DNA from: Kitasatospora papulosa
Lineage (GTDB): Bacteria > Actinomycetota > Actinomycetes > Streptomycetales > Streptomycetaceae
Assembly: GCF_000717245.1 (NCBI RefSeq)
Contig: NZ_JNYQ01000020.1
Coordinates: 1 to 58,498, forward strand
Length of the DNA: 58,498 nucleotides
Direction: 5' to 3'
Made by a program: the position numbers and the translations under genes. The stretch's first letter is position 1. Every line of letters begins with the position of its first letter. Shown here one piece after another: positions 41,287 through 50,300 of this stretch. The notes under the pieces were generated by a model, which saw only the letters and a program-made list of their open reading frames with translations, was not told the origin of the DNA and ran no database searches.

Positions 41287-41331
41287 TAGGGGTGCCTAAG
41301 GGTGTGGGCCTCCAGGGGTCGTCATTACCGT
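41287..41331 (+). promoter_or_regulatory. Pathway promoter D (PKS genes)
   Basis: TAGGGG at 41287-41292 and TAAGGG at 41297-41302, 23 bp, then the -10 box TACCGT at 41326-41331. The transcription start is expected near 41338, directly at the AAAGGTGG ribosome site 7 nt before the PKS1 GTG, giving a leader of only about 14 nt. Confidence 0.76.
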
Positions 41332-41351
41332 GAGAAAAAAGGTGGAAAACG

Positions 41352-44300
41352 GTGTCGGCCGAAAGTGGAGATGCGTGGATGAACGGGCCCGGATCCGAAT
41401 CAGCCCTGGCGCGACTGCTCGCCGAGGCCGCTCCGACGCAGCACCGCAGACTCGTGACGGATCTGGTGCGCGCCGCCGTGACCGAGGCGGTCGAGGCGGC
41501 CCGGCCGGGCACCTCGGGGACCCTGGACCCGTCCGTACCGCTGGCGGAACAGGGGCTCGACTCGCTCGCCGCGGTCGACCTGCACCGGAGGCTGACCGAG
41601 CGGACCGGCCTCGACCTGCCGGTCGGCCTGGCCTACGACTGCCCCACCGTGCGCGACCTGGCCGACCGGCTGCTGGCCGGGGACGGCGCCGCGGCGGACG
41701 CGACGCCGGAGCCGGCCGCTGACGTCCTCGCCGACGAACCCGTGGCGATCGTCGGCATCGGCTGCCGCTTCCCCGGAGGCATCGAGACCCCGGCCGACCT
41801 CTGGCGCCTGCTGGCCGACGGCGGCGAGGTGCTCTCCGACTTCCCCCGGGACCGGGGCTGGGACCTCGAGCAGCTCTTCGACGAGGACCCGGACGTCCCC
41901 GGCAGCTCGTACGCCCGTACCGGCGGGTTCCTCGACACGGCCACCGAGTTCGACGCCGAGTTCTTCGGCATCAGCCCGCGTGAGTCGATGGCCATGGACC
42001 CGCAGCAGCGGCTGGTCCTGGAGACCTCCTGGCTGGCCCTGGAGGACGCCGGCATCGACCCCACCGCACTGCGCCGCACCGCGGCCGGCATGTTCTTCGG
42101 GGCCGAGGTGCAGGAGTACGGCCCGCGCCTGCACGACGCCCCGGACGGACTCGACGCCCACCTGCTGGCCGGCAACGCCTCCAGCGTCATCTCCGGCCGC
42201 GTCGCCTACGTGCTGGGCACCGAGGGCCCGGCCGTCACCGTCGACACCGCCTGCTCCGCCTCCCTGGTCGCCGTCCACCTGGCCTGCCGCTCGCTGCTGC
42301 AGGGCGAGTCGTCGCTGGCGCTGGCCGGCGGGGTCGCGGTGATGGGCGGGCCGGGGGTCTTCACCGCGTTCAGCAGGCAGCGCGGGCTGTCCGCGGACGG
42401 CCGCTGCAAGGCCTTCGCCGCCGCCGCGGACGGCACGGGCTTCGCCGAGGGCGTCGGTGTCCTCGTCCTGGAACGGCTCTCCGACGCCCGCCGCAACGGC
42501 CACCGGGTGCTCGCCGTCGTACGGTCCTCCGCCGTCAACCAGGACGGCGCCTCCAACGGACTCACCGCCCCCAACGGCACCGCGCAGCAACGGCTGATCC
42601 GCCGTGCGCTGGCCGTCGCCGGACTCGGACCCGCCGACGTCGACGTGGTGGAGGCGCACGGCACGGGCACCCGCCTGGGCGACCCCATCGAGGCGACCGC
42701 GCTCCTGGCCACCTACGGGCAGGGCCGCCCGGACGGAGCCCCGCTGCTGCTCGGCTCGGTCAAGTCCAACCTGGGGCACACCCAGGCCGCCGCGGGCGTG
42801 GCCGGTGTGATCAAGACCGTCCTCGCCATGCGGCACGGCCAGGTCCCGGCGACCCTGCACGTCGACGCCCCCACCCCGCACGCCGCCTGGGCGTCCGGCA
42901 GCGTGGAGCTGGTCACCGAGCAGCGGCCCTGGCCCCGGACCGGCCGTCCCCGCCGGGCGGGGGTCTCCTCCTTCGGCGTCAGCGGCACCAACGCACACGT
43001 CATCCTGGAGCAGCCGGACTCCGAGGACCGCGCCGAGGATCCGGCCGGTGTCCCGGCCACGGACCCGGACGCGGCGCACCTCACCCACGGGAGCGATACG
43101 GGGGACGGCGCCCGGGTCCCCCTCGTCTTCCCGCTGTCCGCCCGGGGCGAGGCCGCCCTGCGGGCCCGCGCCGCCGACCTGCTGCCGCTGGCCGGGACCA
43201 CGGAACCCGCCGACCTCGCCCACGCTCTGGCCACCACCCGGGCGGCCCTTCCCGACCGGGCCGTCCTCGTGGCCGCCGACAGCGCCGAGCTGCGCGCCGC
43301 GCTCACCGGCGTGGCCTCGGGGAGCACCCCCGCCGTCCCACGGGCCGGCGGCGAACTCGGCTTCCTGTTCACCGGGCAGGGCAGCCAGCGATCCGGCATG
43401 GGCCGTGAACTCGCCGCCGCACACCCCGCGTTCGCCGACGCCCTCGACGACGTCTGCGCCCACTTCGACCTCCAGCTCCCCAGGCCCCTCAAGGACGTCC
43501 TCTTCGCCCGGCCCGGCACACCGGAAGCGGAACTGCTGCACCGCACCGAATACGCGCAGCCCGCCCTGTTCGCCGTCGAGGTCGCCCTCCACCGCCTGCT
43601 GGAGAGCTGGGGGATGCGCCCGGACCACCTCGCCGGGCACTCGGTCGGCGAGATCGCCGCCGCGCACGTGGCCGGGGTCCTCACGCTGCAGGACGCCACC
43701 ATCCTGGTCGCCGCGCGCGGCCGGCTCATGCAGGCGCTGCCCGAGGGCGGTGCCATGGTCGCCGTCCGTGCCGGCGAGAGCGACGTCGCTCCGCTGCTCA
43801 CCGGGCGCACCGGCATCGCGGCCGTGAACGGCCCCGCCTCCGTCGTCGTCTCCGGCGACCTCGACGACGTCGAGCGCATCGCCGGCGAACTCGCCACCCG
43901 CGGCCACGACACCAAGCGCCTGCGCGTCAGCCACGCCTTCCACTCGCCGCTGATGGAACCGATGCTGGACGAGTTCCGCCGGGTCGCGCAGGTACTGGAC
44001 TACGCCGAACCCACCGTGCCGGTCGTGTCGACCGTGACCGGCGCCCCCGTCGGCCGCGAACTGTGCGACCCCGAGTACTGGGTGGAACACGTCCGCGCCC
44101 GGGTCCGCTTCCACGACGCCGTGCGGTGGCTCTCCGACTCCGGCGTCCGGACGTTCCTGGAGATCGGCCCCGACGCGGTGCTGACAGCCATGGGCCCCGA
44201 CTGCACGGACGCCCCCGGCACAGCCTTCCTGCCGGTGCTGCGGCGCGACCGGCCCGAGTCGCGCGAGGCCCTCACCGCGTTCGCCGCGGCCCACGCCCGT

Positions 44301-47300
44301 GGCGTCCCCGTCGACTGGGCACGGCACCACGCCGGACGGGAGCCCCGCCGCGTCGAGCTGCCCGGCTACCCGTTCCAGCGGCGCCGCTTCTGGCTGGACC
44401 CCGGCACCGCCGCCGACGCGGCCGGCCTGGGGCAGGCCGCGGCCGGACACCCCCTGCTGGCGGCCGTGGTCGCGGTCGGCGCGGAGGGCGTCGTCCTGAC
44501 CGGACGCCTCTCCACCCGCACCCATCCCTGGCTCGCGGACCACGTGATCGCCGGGCGCGTGCTGCTTCCCGGCACCGCCTTCGTCGAACTCGCCCTGCGT
44601 GCGGGAGACCACGTCGGCGCCACCGAGCTGGAGGAACTCACCCTCGGCTCCCCGCTGGTGCTCGCCGCGGACGAACACGTCGCCGTCCAGGTGGCCGTCG
44701 GGGAACCCGACGGATCCGGACGCCGCACCGTCACCGTCCACTCGCGCGCCGACGAGGACGCGCCCTGGACCCGGCACGCGGCCGGACTGCTCACCGACAA
44801 CGACACCGACTCCGCCACGCCGGCCGCCGGCGCCGAGCCGGGTGCCTGGCCGCCGCCGGACGCCGAACCGCTGGACACCACGGAGGTCTACGCCGGCCTC
44901 GCCGACCAGGGCTACGCCTACGGCCCCGTCTTCCAGGGCCTGCGCGCCGCCTGGCGGCACGGCGAGGACGTCCTGGCCGAGGTGGCCCTGCCCGGGGACG
45001 CCACCGCCGACGCCGCGCGCTTCGGACTCCACCCCGCGCTGCTGGACGCCGCGCTGCACGCCGCCGACCTCGACGCCCCGCCGCGCGGCGAGGTGCTCCT
45101 CCCGTTCGCCTGGACCGGCGTCCGCCTGCACGCCACCGGGGCGGCGGCCCTGCGCGTGCGGATCACGCGCCGCGAGGGCGACACCCTGGGGCTGCGCCTC
45201 TACGACACCGCCGGCGCGCCCGTGGCCGACGTCGAGGCCATGACCTCCCTGCCGGTACCCGACGAGGACGTCCTGTACGCCGTGCGGTGGTCGTCGCACC
45301 CCCGGCCGACCACCACCGCACCCCTGCGCACCGCCGTCCTGGACGGCGGTCCCCACCCGGCCGCCCCGTCGGACGACGCCCTCGCACCCGCCCTGGACGC
45401 GCTGCTCGACGCCCCCGCCCCGGACGCCGTGGTGTACCGCCCGGCCGGCCCTGCGGGCGCCGACGCCGCCGAGGCGCGCACCCACGTCCTGGCCACCCTG
45501 CGGCTGCTGCGGACCTGGCAGTCGGACGAACGGGCCTCCGGGACCCGCCTCGTCCTCGTCACCGCGCCCGGCAGCCCCGCCCACGCCGCCGTACGCGGTC
45601 TGGTCCGCTCGGCGCAGGCCGAGAACCCGGACCGCTACGTCCTCGTCGAGCACGACGGCCTGCCCTCCGAGGCGGAGCTGCGCCAGGTGCTCGCCACCGG
45701 GGAGCCCGAACTCTCCCTCGCCGGAGGCCGGTTCGCCGTGCCCCGGCTGGCCGCCGAGCCGGCCGCCGCGCCCCGGCCGGCCGCCGAGTGGGGCACGGTC
45801 CTCATCACCGGCGGCACCGGCGGCCTCGGCGCTCTGCTCGCCCACCACCTGGTGCGCGCCCACGGGGTGCGCCGGCTGGTCCTCGCCGGCCGCCGCGGGC
45901 ACGCCCCCGGACTGCACGCCGAACTGACCGCACTGGGCGCCGAGGTGACCGTGGCCGCCTGCGACGTCGGCGACCGGGAGGCGGTACGCGACCTGCTGGC
46001 CCGGCATCCGGTCGACTCCGTCGTCCACGCCGCGGGCACGGTTCGCGACGGCATCGTCGAGAGCCTCACCGACGACATGGTCGACGAGGTCCTCCACGCC
46101 AAGGCCGCCGGCGCCTGGCACCTGCACGAACTCACCCTCGACCGGGACCTGTCCCACTTCGTGCTGTTCTCCTCGCTCGCCGCCGTCCTCGACGGAGCGG
46201 GCCAGGGCAACTACGCCGCCGCCAACGCGTACCTGGACGCCCTCGCCGCCCACCGGGCGGCGCACGGACTGCCCGCCACGGCCCTCGCCTGGAGCCTGTG
46301 GGCCACCGGCACCGGCATGGGCGCCGCACTGGACACCGCCGCCCTGGAGCGCGTGGCCGCCTACGGGGTCCCCGGGTTGTCCGCCGACCACTCCCTGCGG
46401 CTCTTCGACGCCGCGATCCGTTCCGGCAGCCCTCACCTCGTCCCCGTGGAGATCGACGCCGCCGCCGTGCGACGCCGGCCCGACGGCCCGCCACCGCTGC
46501 TGAGCGGCCTCGTCCGCCCCGTCACCCGCCGGGCCGCCGCCCGCACGGCGCCCCACCAGGAGCGGGGGATGGCCGACCTGCCCGCCGCGGACCGGGAACG
46601 CGCCCTGCTGGACCTGGTCCGCACCGAGGTGGCCGCGGTCCTGCGGCACGACTCCCCGTCGGCCATCGACCCCGGACGGGCCTTCACCGAGCTGGGATTC
46701 GACTCGCTGGCCGCCGTCGAACTCCGCAACCGCCTCAACACCGTCACCGGACTGCGGCTCCCGGCCACCCTCGTCTTCGACCACCCCACCTCGCGCGCCC
46801 TCGCCGACCATGTCCAGGACGCCCTCTTCGGCACCTCACGGCCGGCCGGCGAGCCCGCCCCGGGACCGCGCCCCGCCGACCGCGACGACCCCGTCGTCAT
46901 CGTCGGCATGGGCTGCCGCTACCCCGGCGGCGTCCGCTCCCCGGAGGACCTGTGGCGCCTGGTCGCCGACGGTGTCGACACGGTCGGCGACTTCCCCGCC
47001 GACCGCGGCTGGGACACGGACGCCCTGTACGACCCCGAGCCCGGCACACCCGGCCGCACGTACACCCGGGAGGGCGCCTTCCTCTACGACGCGGCCGACT
47101 TCGACCCCGGCTTCTTCGGCATCGGCCCGCGCGAGGCCACCGCCATGGACCCGCAGCAGCGCCTGCTCCTCGAGGTCTCCTGGGAGGCCCTGGAACGCTC
47201 CGCGATCGACCCGGCGGCCCTGCGCGGCTCCCGCACCGGCGTGTTCGCGGGCGTCATGTACCACGACTACGGCACCTGGCTGACCGACGTCCCCGACGAC

Positions 47301-50300
47301 CTCGCCGCCTACCTCGGCAACGGCAGCCTGGGCAGCGTCGTCTCCGGGCGCGTCGCCTACGCCCTCGGGCTGGAGGGCCCGGCCGTCACCGTCGACACCG
47401 CCTGCTCCTCCTCCCTGGTCACCCTCCACCTCGCCGCGCAGGCGCTGCGGCAGGGGGAGTGCGACCTCGCGCTGGTCGGCGGCGTCACCGTCATGTCGAC
47501 CCCCGACACCTTCGTCGACTTCGCCCGGCAGCGCGGCCTGGCCGCGGACGGCCGCTGCAAGTCGTTCGCCGCGGCCGCCGACGGCACCGGCTGGGGCGAG
47601 GGCGTCGGCATGCTCGTCGTCGAGCGCCTATCCGACGCCCGCCGCAACGGTCACCGGGTGCTGGCCACCGTGCGCGGCTCCGCCGTGAACTCCGACGGGG
47701 CCTCCAACGGCCTGACCGCCCCCAACGGCCCCTCCCAGCAGCGTGTGATCCGCGCCGCGCTCAGCGCCGCCGGACTCACCACCGCCGACGTCGACGCCGT
47801 CGAGGCGCACGGCACCGGCACCACGCTCGGCGACCCGATCGAGGCACAGGCCCTGCTGGCCACCTACGGACAGGAGCGGCCGGACGACGAGCCGCTGTGG
47901 CTGGGCTCGGTCAAGTCCAACATGGGGCACACCCAGGCCGCCGCCGGTGTCGCCGGCATCATCAAGATGGTCATGGCGATGCGGCACGGCACCCTGCCGC
48001 GCACCCTCCACGTCGACGCCCCCTCGCCCCAGGTGGACTGGACGGCGGGCGCGGTGCGGCTCCTCACCGACGAGCGGCCCTGGCCCGCCCCGGACCGGCC
48101 GCGCCGCGCAGGTGTCTCCTCCTTCGGGATCAGCGGCACCAACGCCCACGTGATCCTGGAGGAGTTCACCGCCGACGAGCCGGAGACCGCGGAGCCCGAC
48201 CCGGCCACCGTGCCGCCCGTGCTCGCCCTCCCGGTCTCCGCGCGCTCACCCGAGGCACTGCGCGGCCAGGCCGCCCGGCTGCGGGACCTGACCGGCGCAG
48301 CGCCCGCGGACCTCGGCCTGGCGCTCGCCACCACCCGCACCACCCATCCGCACCGCGCCGTCGTCCTGGCCACCGACGGGCCGAGGACCGCCGAAGCGCT
48401 GGACACCCTGGCCCGGGGCCACGAGGCACCCGGCCTGCTGGTCACCGGCACCGCCACCGACGGCTCCCTCGCCCACCTCTTCTCCGGGCAGGGCGCCCAG
48501 CGGCCCGGCATGGGCCGCGACTGGTACGACGCCTACCCGGTCTACGCCGAGCACTTCGACCGCGTCGCCGAACTCTTCGCCAAGCACCTGGAACGGCCCC
48601 TCGCCGAGGTCGTCCTCGGTGACCACCCCGACATCCTGGAGCAGACCGCCTACACCCAGGCCGCCCTGTTCACCACCCAGGTCGCCCTCCACCGCCTGCT
48701 GGAGTCGTTCGGGGTGCGGCCCGCGTGGCTGGCCGGCCACTCCGTCGGGGAGTTCGCCGCCGCGCACGTCGCGGGCGTCTGGTCGCTGCAGGACGCCGTG
48801 ACCGCCGTCGCGGCGCGCGGCCGGCTGATGCAGGCACTGCCCGCGGGCGGCGCGATGATCGCCGTACAGGCCACCGAGGAGGAGGTGGCGCCGCTGCTGG
48901 ACGAACGGTGCGCCATCGCCGCGGTCAACGGCCCGCGCGCCGTGGTCCTCTCCGGGGACGAGGACGCCGTCACCGCCGTCGCCGCGCACTTCGCGACCAC
49001 CCGGCGGCTGCGTGTCTCGCACGCCTTCCACTCCCCTCACATGGAGCCCATGCTGGAGGAGTTCCGCCAGGTCATGGCGGCCCTCCCGGCCGCGGAACCG
49101 GTCCTGCCCATCGTGTCCACCCTCACCGGTGTCCGGGCGACGGCCGCCGAACTCGCTTCCGCCGACTACTGGGTGCGCCACGTACGGCAGACCGTGCGCT
49201 TCGCCGACGCCGTCGGGACGCTGGCCGCGCAGGGCGTCGACACCTTCCTCGAACTGGGCGCCGCACCCGTCCTGACGGCCCTGGGCCCCGACTGCCTCCC
49301 CGACGCCGAGGGGACCGCGTTCGTCCCCACGGCCCGCAAGGACACCGCCCAGGTCCCCGGTCTGCTCGCCGCCCTGGCGGCGGTGCACACCCGGGGGACG
49401 GACGTCGACTGGTCGCTCCTGTACGCCGGTTACACCGGCCGCCCCACCGAACTGCCCACCTACGCCTTCGAGCACCGCCCCTACTGGCTGCCGACGGCCA
49501 CGGCCAGGGGCGATGCCGCCGGACACGGGCTCGCCACCGCCGACCACCCGTTCGTCAGCGCCCGGCTGGACCTGCCCGGTGACGGCGGAACCCTGCTCAC
49601 CGGAAGCATCTCCACCGCCACCCACCCGGTGCTCACCCAGCACGCCGTGCTCGGCTCGGTGCTGCTGCCGGGTGCCGCGCTGGTCGACCTCGCCCTGCAC
49701 GCCGGGCGGCTGACCGGCCGGCCCGTCCTGGAGGAACTCACCCTCCAGGCCCCGCTGGCGCTCCCCGGGGACGCTGCCGTACACCTCCAGGTCGCCGCGC
49801 GGCCCGACGGCTCCGTCGAGATCCACTCCCGGCCCGGGAACGCACCCGAGGACGAGGGCTGGACACGGCACGCGACCGGCACCCTCACCGCCACCGGCAC
49901 CCTCACCGGCACGCGGACCGCACCGGACGGTGCCTGGCCGCCACCGGGCGCCGTCCCGCTCGACACCGCCGGCCTCTACCCGCGCCTGCACGGCGAGGGC
50001 TACGACTACGGCGCGGTCTTCCGCGGCGTACGGGCCGCCTGGCGGCTCGGCGACACCGTCCTGGCCGAGCTGGAACTGCCCGCCGACGCACGGCAGGACG
50101 CCGCCCGGCACACCCTGCACCCCGCCCTGCTGGACTCCGCCCTGCACGCCACGTCCCTCACCGACGAGGGACCCGGCGACGACACACCCGCCGGCACGAT
50201 CGCCCTGCCCTTCGCCTGGACCGGCGTCGCCGCGCACGGCCGGGGGGCGCTCGCCGCACGCGTCCGGGTCACCCCGGGCGAGGAGGGCACCCGGCTCGAA

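Noticed and set aside
27414..41302. Reading the TAGGGG repeats as SARP heptads
   Set aside because: SARP sites have an 11-bp pitch and lie about 8 bp from the -10; here the pitch is 10 bp and the gap 23-24 bp, which fits a class II activator of MalT/LAL type better.
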